The notes under the pieces were generated by a model, which saw only the letters and a program-made list of their open reading frames with translations, did not search any database and had not been told where the DNA came from. From Cochliopodium minus (Eukaryota; Discosea; Himatismenida; Cochliopodiidae), in contig JAMYWO010000086.1 in the NCBI GenBank assembly GCA_024220525.1, positions 115,529-158,903 of the forward strand: a DNA stretch of 43,375 bases, given 5' to 3'. Numbering within the stretch: the first letter of the stretch is position 1; each line of letters starts with the position of its first letter. A program made the position numbers and the translations under genes. Positions 30,477 to 43,354 of this stretch are shown piece after piece.

Positions 30477-32946
30477 ATGAACATACTTGCAGGAGGTATT
30501 TTTTTAAAATTTTTATTTTTATTTTATTTTTTTTTTTTCAAATATTTTTTTATATTTTTTATTTTATTTTTTTTTTCCAAAAATTTTTTAGATTTTTTAT
30601 TTTTTAATTTTCTATTATTTTTATTTTCTATTAAGGATTTTTTAAATTTCTTATTATTCATTTTTATTAGACATCCCTTTTTTTTAAAAATTATTTTGAA
30701 TGTTTTTTTTTAAGGATTTTATTACAATAATTTTTTAAGATTTATTAAATATCTTTGTTATTAATAAACATTTTATTTTTAAAAAACAGAAAATTCAAAT
30801 AAACAAACAGAACCAAACTACAATAAGGAGAGTTCATTGATGTACTTCAGTGACTTTGACGACGGAAACACCTTATCAACACAACAATGGACGCTCAGCA
30901 GCCTCTCCAAAAAAAAAATCACTTCCATGTGCGAAAGGCACGCAAGATACGAGGACACTCTCACTTTTTGTAGTGATGAGAAGGGCCGTGTTTTCTACAG
31001 TGAGAGGGACTCTTCGTTTAATAAACTTTCTTACAAAATTTCTCCTTATTATTTTCCTAATATCAATATCGTAAAGATTGCTTCTTCTCCTTGTTTTCCT
31101 AATGGTATTATTGTCAATTTGTTATTTTTATTTTTATTTTTATTTTTAATTTTTTATTTTTATTTTTTATATCAAATTTTTTATTTCAAATTTTATTTTT
31201 TATTTCAAATTTTTTATTTTATTTTTTATTTATTTTTTATTTATTTTAATTTTTTATTTTTTTTTTATTTATTTTTAGGATCTACTCACCCAAGAAATTT
31301 GAATTTGATGTTTTCGCATGTTTTCTTTTTATCTGACAAGGGACACCTTTTTAGTCTGGGTTACGTCCAAAAGACTCTTCCCCTCTCCAAAAAGCCCTCC
31401 TTCAATCAACTGGGACATGGAGACCATTGTGATGTCGTTCATTCTCCAAAGTTTGTCAAAAGTTTAAATGGAAAAAAGATAAAAGATGTAACTGCAACTA
31501 CGTTAGGTATCTATTTTTATTTTTTTATTTTTATTTTAATTATTTTTATTTTAATTATTTTTATTTTTTTAAAATTAATTTTTATTTTTATTTTAATTAT
31601 TTTTATTTTTTTAAAATTAATTTTTATTTTTTTATTTTAATTATTTTTATTTATTTTTTATTTTATTATTTTTATTTATTTTATTTTTTATTAAATTTTT
31701 ATTTGTATTTTATCCATTTTTTTTTTTCATTGGGCATTATTTTTATTCTTGATTAATTTATTTGATAGGTTGTGCAGTTTTAACGATGAGTGGGGAAGTT
31801 TTTGTTTTTGGTAGCATTTCCTTTGACTCCAAAAAATGCGAAGAAGAAATGGTGGAGAATCCAACCCAAGTGCAAATTCCGTCCGTCTTCCACGAAAACG
31901 AAAAGCAAAACGATCCAATCATTTCCATACATTCCACATACGGAACTCTAATTATGATAAGTACTTTAGGGTGAAAATTTTATTTTTTATTTTTCATTAT
32001 TATTTTAATTTTATTTTATTTTATTTTTTTATTTTTTTATTTTTTATTTTAATTTTTATTTTTTTATTTTTGAATTATTATTTTTGGTTTTCTTTAATAA
32101 ATTTATCAAAGGTTCGTTTACTTTGTTGGAGACTTCCCAACTCAAGAGAAATCATTACAAACAAAAACCAATGTGAACGCAGTTAGACTAGACTTTTTGA
32201 AAGACATTTATGTTGTTAAAATGAGAATTACAAGTTCTTTTCCTGATATCATCTATCACTTTGTAACTGCAAGTGGTGATTTGTATTCTTTTGGAATATC
32301 CAACAAAGTCTAGTAAAAAAAAAACTATTTTTTCTAAAATATTTTGTTGTTTTAATTTTTTTTTAGTTTAAAAGGTGCATTCGGGAATGGTAAAATATTT
32401 TTTTTTATTTTATTATTTTGTTGGTAAAATTAATTATTTTTTTTTTAAAAAGGAAATCCTGGGTATTTATATTCTCAAATTAATTATATTTGAACCCTTT
32501 TTTTATGTAACAAATATTTTTTTAGTTTTCGTTACAACGAAAAATTATGGACAAAAGGGATTATTCCTTGTACCTTCTCTGAAGATCTCATCGCACATGA
32601 AGAATATCAAAAGACCCAAAACTTTTCATTTTGCATTGAAAACTTCAAAAGCAAAGTAATTGATAACATTGTTGAAATTTACACCAGTGTTTTCATTTGT
32701 GTAGTGAAAACAAAGAAAGGGGAATATTTCAGATTTGGGTATGGAACTTATTTACCCAGAAAATTGGTTTTTCCTAAGGAGTTCTCTGAAAGAAATGTTT
32801 CTTCTTGTCTAGTTTTTGACAGGAATGTTATCTTTAATTTTTTTGAAGCAAATGAAAACATTATCAACACAAACAACGAAAGTATTGGAATTGACAATGA
32901 ATTGGATGAAAAAAGAAAAAACTTTATTGAAAAAAAAGAAAACTAA
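30477..32946 (+). CDS. RCC1-repeat protein
   Basis: Model exons begin with a short one (30477-30495, MNILAG), then 30790 onward, joined in phase 1. Further exons run to the TAA at 32944-32946. RCC1-type blades are visible: EKGRVFYSERD, HVFFLSDKGHLFSLGY, QLGHGDHCDVVHSPKFVKSL, CAVLTMSGEVFVFGSISF, FVYFVGDFPTQE, FVTASGDLYSFGISNK. RCC1 propellers bind and regulate small GTPases or ubiquitin ligases; the partner here is unknown. One exon, GAAATCCTGG (32453-32462), is 10 nt and encodes NPG. The C-terminus is Asn/Lys/Glu-rich with no BTB or other added domain. The 5' limit is uncertain because the sequence just upstream is disrupted. Confidence 0.7.
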
Positions 32947-32997
32947 AAAAATAATAAACTTATTCCTTCTTTAAAATTTTTATAATTTATTATATCT

Positions 32998-34342
32998 TCA
33001 AAATCCTTCACTCAAAAAAAACTGTTTTATTTGGATAATCAGATCAATTGTCCCATGATAATAACTCTCATTAGTAAGGATTATGATACAATGTGGACTA
33101 GTAGTTGCAGTGAATGAGTCTTGTAGTTTTTTACCAAAACATATTCCTTTCAATAAAAAAATGTAATAAAAATTAAAAAATTATAAAAAAATAAAAAAAA
33201 TATTTTTTTACCATTAATTCTTTGTGGCTAAAATTATTTTTGAAATAAAAATAATTAATTAAAGGTTTTAAAAATTAATTTTTTTTTTTTTTTTACAATT
33301 AAAATGAATTTCTTGGAATTATAAGTGATAGAAGTTTTAGGATTCCATTCCCTCTCAATGAGTTCTAAATAAGTTTTTTTAGCTTTTCCTGTCTCATAAT
33401 TGACCCATGGGAAATTAACTGAGAGTTTGTACTTCCAAACCTTTTAAAAAATAAAACAAAATAAAATAAAAAATAAAAACAAAAATAAAAAATAAAATAA
33501 TTAAAAATAATGAAAAAATTACTTCCTCAGATTCTAACAAAGAATTCCATTTCTTATTTACAGTCAATCCTTTATTTTTTAAAAATCAACATTTAAAAAA
33601 GAATTCAATTTTTTTTTTTTACCACTCCCTATAGTTTGATAATCCACAAAAGAAATCAAATAGTAAAAAACTCTTTTGGGAAGGACATTCGAAGGATCAG
33701 ATCTCTCTAAGAAAATTTTTATGTTTTGAAATTATTGTTTCAATGAAAAATAAATAATCAAAAATCTTGGTTATACCTCCTATAATATCTTCATCTTTCA
33801 TTTTCTTTATAATTTTTTCTTTTTCATGCAAATGTATTGATGCTTCTGAAATTTCTTCCAATTCACTTTTATATAAATATTTATATTATGAGTTTATATA
33901 TATTTTTTTTTTCTCGTTGTGTGGAAATGTATATACTTATCTGATAACTTTCTTGAATTTCCTTTCTTTGCTCCTTTTGTGAATGTTATATATGGATTTC
34001 CTTTTCTGTCATAAATATGCACATCTTTTATTATAAATAATTGTTGGTTCAAATAGAAAGTATTTCAAATTGTAATTTTGCTATCTTATTTCTTTTTAAT
34101 ATCTTATACTACTCTATTTTACCTAATCCTCGTGATGAAATATTTGAGAGAAATTTTTCCCTTTTTTCATTCAATTCAAATCTTCTATCAATAGCATCGG
34201 ATATTGGTTTTGGAATATTCATAATCTCCTCTTTTTTATTATTAAAATTATCGCTTTTTTTGGGAGAATCCTCATTTGTTTGAACTTCATTTTTGGAAGG
34301 AGGTTTGGATATTAATTCAGATTTGGTTTTGCCATTACCCAT
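32998..34342 (-). CDS. F-box protein with an N-myristoylation-type start
   Basis: Eight exons (34342-34123, 34024-33937, 33865-33777, 33706-33623, 33569-33523, 33440-33297, 33227-33212, 33146-32998) join in phase to 278 residues. The start MGNGKTKSEL fits N-myristoylation. After a charged, Lys-rich region comes LPKRVFYYLISFVDY with VNKKWNSLLESEEVWK, the classic F-box order (Leu-Pro start, hydrophobic helix, Trp at the end). F-box proteins recruit substrates to SC(F) ubiquitin ligases through Skp1. The C-terminal half (VWKYKLSVNFPW, LIEREWNPKTSITYNSKKF, HCIIILTNESYYHG) has no repeat I can name. Exon 7 is 16 nt. A lipid-anchored F-box protein would act at a membrane, which is inference. Confidence 0.8.
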
Positions 34343-34637
34343 GATTTTTCTTTGAATAAAACTCTTTTTTTTATAATTTTCAGTGATTATAGAAAACAAT
34401 TTGATGAATGTTAATTTGATTTGTGATCAAAATATTGAAGTAAAAACTTCACAAATGTTAATACATCTCTATCAAGAATTTTTAGCTTTTATTATCTATT
34501 TATTCAAACTACATATTTTTTTACCTTTTAATATTAGAATGCATTTGAGGATTGGTTTTATAACTTGTTTAAAAGAATGAATATAAACTTTCTCAACATA
34601 AAAATTGCATTTATCAATTAAAAAATCAAAAAAAAAA

Positions 34638-37600
34638 ATGAAACAAATTCAGTTCAAATTCAAATTAAAAGATGATGAAGGGATAGTTAAGATAGATGAA
34701 GAATATTTTTCTTTTGATATTGATCCTCCCATCAAGATAAAGATGGAATATATGCTGGAGAATATTGAACACAAAGAATGGAATGATAGATTCAAGATAA
34801 AGGAGATGGATGGAGAGGAGATATTGGAATTCCAGTATGTAATCTACAACTGCGAGAAATTAGCTGAAGAAAGGAAATTATTTCTGTTAAATCTCAATAA
34901 AATACATCAGAAGAAAAAAAATAAAAATGATAACAATGGGAATGATAATAAAGCAAATAACAATAATTCAAATAATCCAAAAATTAACCAAAAAATAAAT
35001 AATAATAAAATAAATAATAAAATAAATAATAACAACGATAAAAAATCCAATGATGTAAATAATAATAACAAAGACACTGAAATTTATGAGAATGATAATA
35101 ATGACTTCATCTTGTTCGACAAAAGGGGGATCAGAATGAGACGTTACAAGACGAGCATCCAAAAAATAAAGTCGATCAATATCGTTGACGTCCATCAGAC
35201 AGATAAATATACCATTTACAAAATGCTCACTAAATATATCACTAAAAACGACAAAAGTGAAGAATTAGAAATATTTCACAGGTATTTTAAAATAATTTAA
35301 TTTTTTTATTTAAAATTGAATAAATTGTAATTAACAATGATTCATAATTTTATTTTTTTGCAATAAATATTTTATAATACAAATTTTTTAACCCTAAATT
35401 TTTTTTATTATTTAAATTTTTTTTTTTTATTTTTTTTATTTATTATTTAAATTTTTAATTATTTTTTTAATAAAATAGATACAACGATTTTTTGGAGTTC
35501 CACAACAAGTTGACATTAATCCACAAAAACTTTAAAGTGAAAGCTTCATTGCCAGTTTTTCCACAAAAGAGTTTTTTCGGTAACTTTTTCGACTTGGAAG
35601 GAGAAAGAGTCAACAAATTCAATGAATATTTTCTTTCCATTGTTAACACCAGGGAGTTTCTCGAAAACAAAGATATCTTCAATATAATTCAAGAATTTTT
35701 AATAGAAGGAGAAGTAAAAAGAAAATTTAATGATTTTTATTTTGATCTTTTCATTTTTTATTTTATTTTATTATTACTAAATTTTTTATTAATTTTTTTG
35801 ATTTGTAAATAAATTTATAATTTATTTTTATCTTTATATTTTTTTATTCTTTTTTTTGAAATATATTTTATCATACAAACTTTATTTTTTTTATAACTTA
35901 TTTTTAATTTTTATTTATTTTATTATTACTTTAAAATTTTTATTTTTTATTAATTTTTTTTTGATTTCTAAATAAAATTTTTTTAATTTTTACTTCAATT
36001 AATAAATTTTTTTATCCCTTTTTTATTTACTATCATTTATTTTTATTTATTTTTTACCTTTATTTCATTAATTTTTTTCTTAATTTTTTATAGGATGCAG
36101 GAATTAAATCAAATAGAAGCGGAGGTATAATTAAGGTGAAGACACCAGAAGAAGATTGGGATGAGCTCAAAAAAGAAATGGAAAAACTCAAACTACTCCC
36201 CTCTTCCGTCCCTTGGAAAAAATATGTTATATCGATTTTTGGGATCACATCTTCTGGAAAAAGGTTAAAAAAAAAAAATTGATTTAATTTTATTAATGAT
36301 TTTTTTTAATATTTTTATTAATGATTTTTTTTTTAATATTTTTATTTATCATTTTATTATTTATTACTTATTTTTATTTTTATTTTCAATTCATTTTTTA
36401 ATTTTATTCTTTTCATTACAATAAAAAGTTCTTTGTCAAATCACTTGTTCACTTTGAATGTGAAGCCATCCACAACTGAACAACAAGACACAGGTAATTT
36501 TTTATTTTTTAAAATATTTTCTTATTTTTTCTAATTATCAAAAAATATTATTTTTAATTTTTCTAATTATCAAAAAATATTATTTTTAATTTTTCAAATT
36601 TTTTAAAAATATTTTTTTATTTTAATAAAATTTTTTTTTTTAAAATTTTTTTTTTTTCCATAAATAGGATTTACGATCATTGAGGTTGTTAGTGAAAGAG
36701 AATTCAAGAGGATTCTGAAAAATGAGAACGTTGTCTTCCCAAACCTCTCCTCCGAAATTCTCAACTCTCCCGTCCCCACTTCCGAAGCGATGATGAGACA
36801 AGACTCAAGATATGGATGCGTTTTCCTCATTTTAAAAACTGAAGACACTTTAAATAAATACAAAGTAAAAAAAGTTTTTATTTTTTTATTTATTTTTTAT
36901 TTTTATATCTAATTTTTTATTTTTTTTTTAATTTACGATTTTTGTTTTTATTTATTTTATATCTTAATTTTTTATTTTTATTTTTTAATTTTATTTTTTA
37001 TTTTATTTTATTTTATTTTATTTTTATTTTATTTTTATTTATTATTTTTTTTTAAAGTCCCAATTCAATTTCTCTGTGGGTTTCAATGAGGAGAAGAATC
37101 TGCAATCCATTATGATCAATGAGAGGTATTTACAAGGAACTAAAGAAGATATTGAACTCGCAAGATCCATCATCGTGATTGACACGAAAGGTAAAAAAAA
37201 AATAAAAAAAAAATCAATTTTGAAAAATAAAACACAAATGAAATACAAAAAAAAAATAATAAAATAAAAATCTATAAATATAAAAATAATATAATAATAG
37301 ATTAAAATAAATTTTTTTTTAATAAAAATAAAAAAATAAATTTTTGTATAATAAACAATAAATAATTAAAATATAACAATAATAAATAAATAAATAAAAA
37401 ATTTCATTTAAATTAAATTGGTTATTTTTAAAATAAAAAAAAAATTTTAAATATAAAACGAATAAAATAAAAATTTAAAATAAAAAAAAAATTTTTTGAA
37501 AAAGGATTGGAGGACACAGAAATAACAGGGAATGATGGAAATGGTCTCAAAAGTTTCATTTCGGAGACGAAAAACATCTCCTATTTTACTAAAACGAGCG

Positions 37601-39175
37601 ACAGAGTGATGTTCCTCATTCCCGCCGATTTTGTGAGGAATGTATCCAATCAAATCACAAAGTTTCAGTTCGCCATGATGGGTCCTGATTTCATCGATGA
37701 ATTTTCTAAAAAATATCATTTGTACAAAAAAAAAAACAATTTATTAATTTTTATGTTTTTATTTTATTTTTATATTTATTTTCATTTTTTTATTTTGTTT
37801 TATTTTTAATTTTGGTTTTTATTTTTTATCTCTTATTTTTAATTTTTATTTTTTATTTTAATTTTAATTTCTTTTTTATTTTTATTTTTATTTTTATTTT
37901 TATTTTTATTTTTATTTTTATTTTTATTTTTATTTTTTCATTGATTTTTTTTTTATTTTTTATTTTTATTTTATATTTTATTTTTAATTTTTAATTTTCT
38001 TGATTTATTTTATTTTAATTTTTAATTTTTTTTATTTTAAAAAAGTGATAATGCTGAAGAAAAAGAAGGGAAAGAAGAAATTGTTGAGAGTGGAAATGAA
38101 GTACCAGGAATGAACCTTTTGAACGGTATCGTAGGAAACAACACTTTGTACTCTGCTCTGTTAAAAGAAGGTTATTTTAAAAATATTTTTTAATTTGATA
38201 TTTTATTTTAAAAATATTTTTTAATTTTTTTTAATTTTTTTTAAATTTTTTTTTTTTTGATTTTTTTTTAAAAAATATTTTTAAATTTTTATTTTCTTTT
38301 TAAAAAATATTTTAAATTTTTTTAAAAAAAATTAGGAGTGAATCTGGGAGCTAATGCTTTGAAAGAGGGCACAGAAGCCTTCAAGGAAGTTTTCAACAAC
38401 TATTTCAACAAAGAGAGGAAAAAAGAGAAGAGATTCAACACCTCCAACATTCTATGGGAGAAAGTTGTAAAAAAAAAAAAAAAATTTTTTTATTAAATAA
38501 TTTTTTTTTATTTATTAATATTTTTATTTTTTTTTTATTTTTTTATATTCTTATTTTTATTATTATTTTTTTTAGGATTTCATTATTACCAAGATGGATT
38601 TGATTCCCAAGGAAGAAAGAGACATGAACTCAATTTATTACGAGTTGGGTTTCACTTTGGGAAAATCTCTCAGTGTAGAACCTCCCACCTTCTCTAGTTG
38701 GCTCACTATATCCTTGCCCGAAAAGTTTTACGACAGAAATAATTCTTTCTTTCAAGAAAAGTAAAAAATTTTTTTTTAAATATTTTAATTTAAATATTTT
38801 TTTTTATTTTATTTTTAATTTACATTTTTTTTTTCAATTTTTTTAAATTTTTTTTTTAATCATTTTTAATATTTTTTTTAATTTTTTTACATATTTTTTT
38901 ACATTTTTTTTTTCAATTTTTTTTAAATTTTTAGTTTTGAAGAAACTGGTCAGCTTTTCGCTTTAAAAAAATTTCTTTTGAGTAACAGTACTTCATCCAC
39001 TTCAGAAAAAAAATTGAACGAAGCCATTATAGAAGCCTGCAACCTTCTTTTGAAAGACGAGAACAAGCCACAGGGAATTCTTTCTAAGGACATTCTAGGC
39101 ACCATTAGCAAGAACTACAGGGACATAAAAGAGAGAGCTGAAAGGAGAATGAATGTTTTAAATAATAATTTTTAA
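34638..39175 (+). CDS. PX-domain plus EHD/dynamin-like GTPase
   Basis: Eleven exons, all in phase (34638-35281, 35479-35713, 36094-36263, 36429-36493, 36668-36864, 37058-37190, 37505-37721, 38046-38170, 38336-38466, 38576-38760, 38935-39175), give 780 residues. Residues ~1-90 unassigned; Asn-rich linker ~90-155; PX-like domain ~175-290 (FHRYNDFLEFHNKL, FPQKSFFGNF, RVNKFNEYFLSIV); GTPase: ISIFGITSSGKSSLSNHL (P-loop ~342), TTEQQDTGFTII (switch), IIVIDTKGL (G3), FIITKMDLI (G4). The part after G4 (YYELGFTLGKSL, FSSWLTISLP, NNSFFQEK) resembles EHD proteins. Such GTPases scaffold and remodel endosomal membranes; a PX domain would add phosphoinositide binding. A ~100-residue insert between G3 and G4 is unusual. 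Confidence 0.8.
37870..37945. repeat. TTTTTA microsatellite in an intron of the PX/GTPase gene
   Basis: At least ten consecutive ATTTTT units within the intron between exons ending at 37721 and starting at 38046. Confidence 0.9.
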
Positions 39176-39496
39176 TTCATTTGAAAAAAAATTTGTTAAT
39201 AAAAAAAAAGAGTTAAATTAACTTGAAACCTGAATAAATTTCTTTCTCAAAATTTTTTTTTTATTTTTTTTTTTTTTTTTTTAATTTTATTTTTGAAAGT
39301 TTTGGCTCTAAATTGTTATTTTTAAAAACAAATTTAAAGATGGGTTTGATGTATACTACAAATCTCAAAGAATACAAGTATTGTTTCAATTACTTTGGGA
39401 ATATATATCAAAAAATTTGAATATTCAAATGAAAATTCAAAAAAAAAAAAAAATTTTAATTTCCTCTTTTCATAAAAGCAATCATATGCTGATTAT
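39176..39496. other. Convergent intergenic region, no gene seen
   Basis: 321 bp between the ends of the PX/GTPase gene and the DUF4430-like gene, with A/T runs only. Confidence 0.6.
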
Positions 39497-39921
39497 CTAT
39501 GGTGTTTCACATTTGAGAAGTACAACATCATTTGTAAATAAAACATAATTTGCGAGTCCTGCATGAATTTTCCCATTGCTGTTCAAATAAAATTGCCAAT
39601 ATTGAGGGGCTGTGCAATTATATCCATCAATAGAGTTTAACAAGTATCCAAGAGTAGGAAACCAAGACAAATTCAATTTGTTTTCCAATTGAAGCAAATT
39701 TAATGCAGTAGTTCCTGGAATAAGGTTGGCGAAAATCTTGCTGTTTTTTTCAATGGTTAATGTTGCATTTATCTGTTTTATTGGTGAGTAGAAAATTTAA
39801 AATTTTAAATAAGCAGAATTTGATTGATAATATTTGATGTTATTTTGAAATTTTATTTTACATAACCATGAGATAAACAGAATAACAAAGATAATACAGT
39901 GAGAAATAATATAGATTTCAT
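39497..39921 (-). CDS. Small secreted DUF4430-like protein
   Basis: Exons 39921-39862 and 39772-39497 join in phase 0 to 111 residues. The first exon is a signal peptide (MKSILFLTVLSLLFCLSHG). The mature part starts INATLTIEKNSKIFANLIPG and carries NSIDGYNCTAPQYWQFYLNS, then ANYVLFTNDVVLLKCE. The YWQFYLN motif followed by the Y-x-L-x-x-x-D turn is the mark of DUF4430 (transcobalamin-like C-terminal) domains. This small secreted fold binds other molecules in larger proteins; here it stands alone. Its ligand is unknown. It lies just downstream of the EXORDIUM-like gene on the same strand. Confidence 0.75.
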
Positions 39922-40030
39922 TTTTTTTTATAATTAAATTTTTTTCAAATTTAAAAAACTTTTTCTTTTTTAAAAAAAAGAATAAGGTTTTTTATTTAAC
40001 AAGTTTAAACAAATATTCAATTTTCCTTTT

Positions 40031-42379
40031 TTAGTATTGTAAATTTTTGCTGCACCCTGCATCATAAGCAGAAGAAGAGGAAGCAGTATGGTTCCATTGT
40101 TGTTGAACACAATAACTGTTTCCAGTGTCAGGGTTTTTAAAGCAAGCAGGAGAAGTCCATGCACACTTGTCTGCAGACTCGTTACCTTGAGAATCATAGT
40201 AAGAGTAAAAGTAAGGATCAGTAGCCATTTCAGTCATTTCGTGAGCAACAACAGATTGGAGAGACTAAAAGAAAAAAAATGTAAGTAATTATATTAAAAA
40301 TAGAAATAAAATTAATTTGATTAAAAACATTTAATAATAAATAATTTGTTGAAAATTTAATAAATAATTTGAAAATAAAATTTAAAAAATAAATTGTTAA
40401 AAACTGGAATATTTCAAGAATTTTTTAAAAAAAAAATTATTACACCACAAGTTGCTCCTCCAAAACTACTAACATACGAACTCATTCCACAAGCACCCAT
40501 GCAATCACCGACCCAAGGCAAAACAGCATAGTTGTAACTGTTGTAATAAGTGTGGAAACCGCAGTAGCTAGAACAGAAACCAGAAGACAATTTGATTCCA
40601 GAAGGGAAGAAGATCATGTACATGTATTGCAAAGGATTAGCTGCGTTCTTTGGAATGGTAGAGTTTGGTTTGTTTGCGTCGTATGCTACGTTCAACCAGG
40701 AGATGAGTTGTTTGGAGATGTCGGAGTCAGAGAGGGTCTTTTTCTTTCTCGATGCGTCCGGAACGAGAAAGTGCATGTTGGAGTCGATCCCTTTCACTTT
40801 GCATTGTGGATCTGATCCTTTTTTACCAGGAGTCATTTGAGTAAACAATTTGGTTTTGAGCAACTAGAATTTAAATAATAATGAATAAATAAATAACTTT
40901 AAAAAAATAAGAACATAAAATTTTAATAAATAATAAATAATAATAAATAATAAGTAATTATTAAAATAAATTAAACAATATTAATAATTAGATTTTAAAG
41001 AGATTTAATATTAAATATTAAATATTAAATATTAAAAATAAAAATAAAAAATTTATTACAAATAAATAATAAATTTTAGATTTAAAATTTAGATTTAAAA
41101 AACGAATTTTTTTTTACATCATTCATGAAAACAGGCATGTTTTGATAGCAAGTTTGCAAGTTAGCAGCATTAAAGTTCCCGTTGGTTGTATCGTACCAAA
41201 CAATAGGAACGACGGTACCATTGGTGACCATGCTACCTCCATGATAAGTCAAGTTGATGATGGAAGCTCTAGAAGTAGCAGAAGTAGGAGTGTTACCAGT
41301 CCCGTTCAACATTGCAAATTCTTGCATGATTTCATCTTCACCGTGTTCACCTTGAATGTGTCTTTTTTTGTGTCCTTCAATGGTGTTGTGAACTCTTTTT
41401 TTGATGTGTCCGAACCCTTCGCTGTTGAAGATGCTTCTCTTCGCTGCTTCGGATTGTTCGGTGCTGTCGTCGTTCTCGTTGGTGTTGATTGGGGTGGCGC
41501 TGATGTCGGCGCTGCTGCTGTTGCTCAACAAAAGTGGGTCAAAGTTGTCATCGTTCAAAAAAACTTCGTAGTTATGTCTTTCAAAAAAAAAAAAAAAATC
41601 AGTAAGAGGAAGTTTTTAAAAATAATTGAAAATTTTAAAAATATTTTGAAAAAATAATTAAGATTTTTTGAAATAAAAAAATACATTCAGTTTTTATTAT
41701 TTTTATTTAATTTTTTTGAAAAATATTTTCTGTTTACCTGTTCATAACTACGCAATATTTTTTTCCAATAAAGACGATTTTCTTTCCAGCAGTATTGATG
41801 TATGAATCAACTTCCATGTGCAAGAGGGAGCTCACTCCATCCAACAAAGTGGGGATCTCCAAGTACTTCAATCCATCCAATACAGCAGTGCTGCTGAAGA
41901 GGTAGACTGGTACCTTGTACAAGCTTGCTCCCATTTGCACTGGTGTTTCATCTTTGTAAGATACTAATTGACCATTTTTGATTTTTGTATCTTTCAATAC
42001 ATATGTACCAAGTCTAAACAAATAATTAAAATATATATAAATTAAAATTATTAAATTTTTTTTAAAATTAAAAAGAATGCGGAAATTAAAAATATTTTTA
42101 TGAAATGAAAAAAATCTTTTTTTGAACAAATGAGGAAAATAATAATAATCAAATTTAAAAAAATAAAAATTTATTCATTTTATTTTACACATTGGCTGAA
42201 ATCATCAATCCTATTGCCACAACTAAAAACACAGTAGAAAACAAAATTATCCTTTTGTAGGTAAAGTTCTGCTCCTTGATGCTGCTCATCTTGGAGGCCA
42301 TCTTATTCACATCAACTTCTCCTTCTTCATTCGTGTATTTTTCTATGATTCTTGGCGTGTCAGGAATTTTGTTATCCAT
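40031..42379 (-). CDS. Type II membrane protein with EXORDIUM/PHI-1-like ectodomain
   Basis: Five exons (42379-42189, 42013-41738, 41577-41118, 40863-40444, 40264-40031) join in phase to 526 residues. A 43-residue cytosolic N-terminus is followed by a membrane span (44-63, ILFSTVFLVVAIGLMISANV). Next are a region of no known family (~64-190), a Lys/His/Glu-rich linker, and an ectodomain with IINLTYHGGSMVTNGTVVPI, a Cys-rich block (FCSSYCGFHTYY, CMGACGMSSY) and SVVAHEMTEMATDPYFYSYY near residue 457 with ADKCAW after it. The HExxE...TDP and DKC pattern occurs in PHI-1/EXORDIUM-like extracellular proteins of microbes; metal binding or proteolysis is possible but not shown. Disulphide-rich content supports an extracellular location. 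Confidence 0.72.
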
Positions 42380-43354
42380 TCTTTTTAGTTTTTGTTGTTT
42401 AAGTCTATTTTTTTTTGACTTTTATTTTTATATTTTTGATTTTTTTTGGATTTAATTTTTTTTGTTTTTAAAAATGGATCATTAAATTAATTTTAGGATA
42501 AATTTATTCTCAATTTTGTATTTATTTGATTTATAATTTTTATTATTTTTTATATTTTTATTATATTTTCTGCATTATTATGTACTCGAAATAAACTTTG
42601 GAGGAGCAAACTTAAAAGAATGATGATTAAAACGAAAAACAAAAATGGAAATATATTCAAAAACAAAATTTTAGATACGAAGATCTTTGACCCAAAACTA
42701 AACAAATAAAGATTAGATGTTCAAGTTTGGAAACAAAGCTGTTCATCCTCAATTATTTTTTTTTTTTTAGATTCTGATTTCAAATTGAAATTTATTTAAT
42801 TTAATTAAATTATTTATTTCCATCATTCTATATTGAAAAGAAGACACGTATAAACAAAAAACAAAGTAAGGAAACTTATAAGACAGATAAATTTCATAAA
42901 TTTCAATTAATTTAATTCCTATTATTATATTAACTATAAATCCTTTGACAAGACTATTATTGGTTGTCATTCTTTGCCAAGAACATTGAACATCTAATTT
43001 TCTTATCCCATACATATAAACTTCCTCCAATCAATATAATAATGATATTTGTTTGGCAATAAGATTGAATAAATTTTGGACATGTCTAATGTCTCAATAA
43101 ATTTATTTCCTCCAAACATAAACAAATATTCAAATATAAAGGGGTAAATGGAAAATATTTACCTTCAGATTAATTATCAAGTATCAAATTTAAGAAATCA
43201 ACATCAATGAGCGAAGAAAAAATATTTCACTAACAATTTTTTTTATATTATTGAAATAGTGAAAGAAGATTAAATGAAAAAACATTTTTTAAACTTTGAA
43301 ACAAAGAATAGTTTTTTATTGACAACTTTAAACAATTAAGCATGTTTTCATTTT
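42380..43354. other. Upstream/intergenic region of the EXORDIUM-like gene
   Basis: 975 bp that must contain the promoter of the minus-strand gene starting at 42379. An 87-codon open frame at 42767-43030 (minus) has no ATG at its true start, no recognisable domain and no supporting splice partner, so I do not call it. Confidence 0.5.

Noticed and set aside
30060-30490. Reassignment of TGA to tryptophan, suggested by in-frame TGAs in coding-like sequence
   Set aside because: TGA ends several intact genes here (RING, copy A, Ras-like, CUE paralogue 2, F-box) and TGG is used for Trp; the TGAs cluster only beside the gap.
42767-43030. 87-codon minus-strand open frame
   Set aside because: No ATG at the frame start, no recognisable domain and no splice partner; frames of this length occur by chance in this composition.
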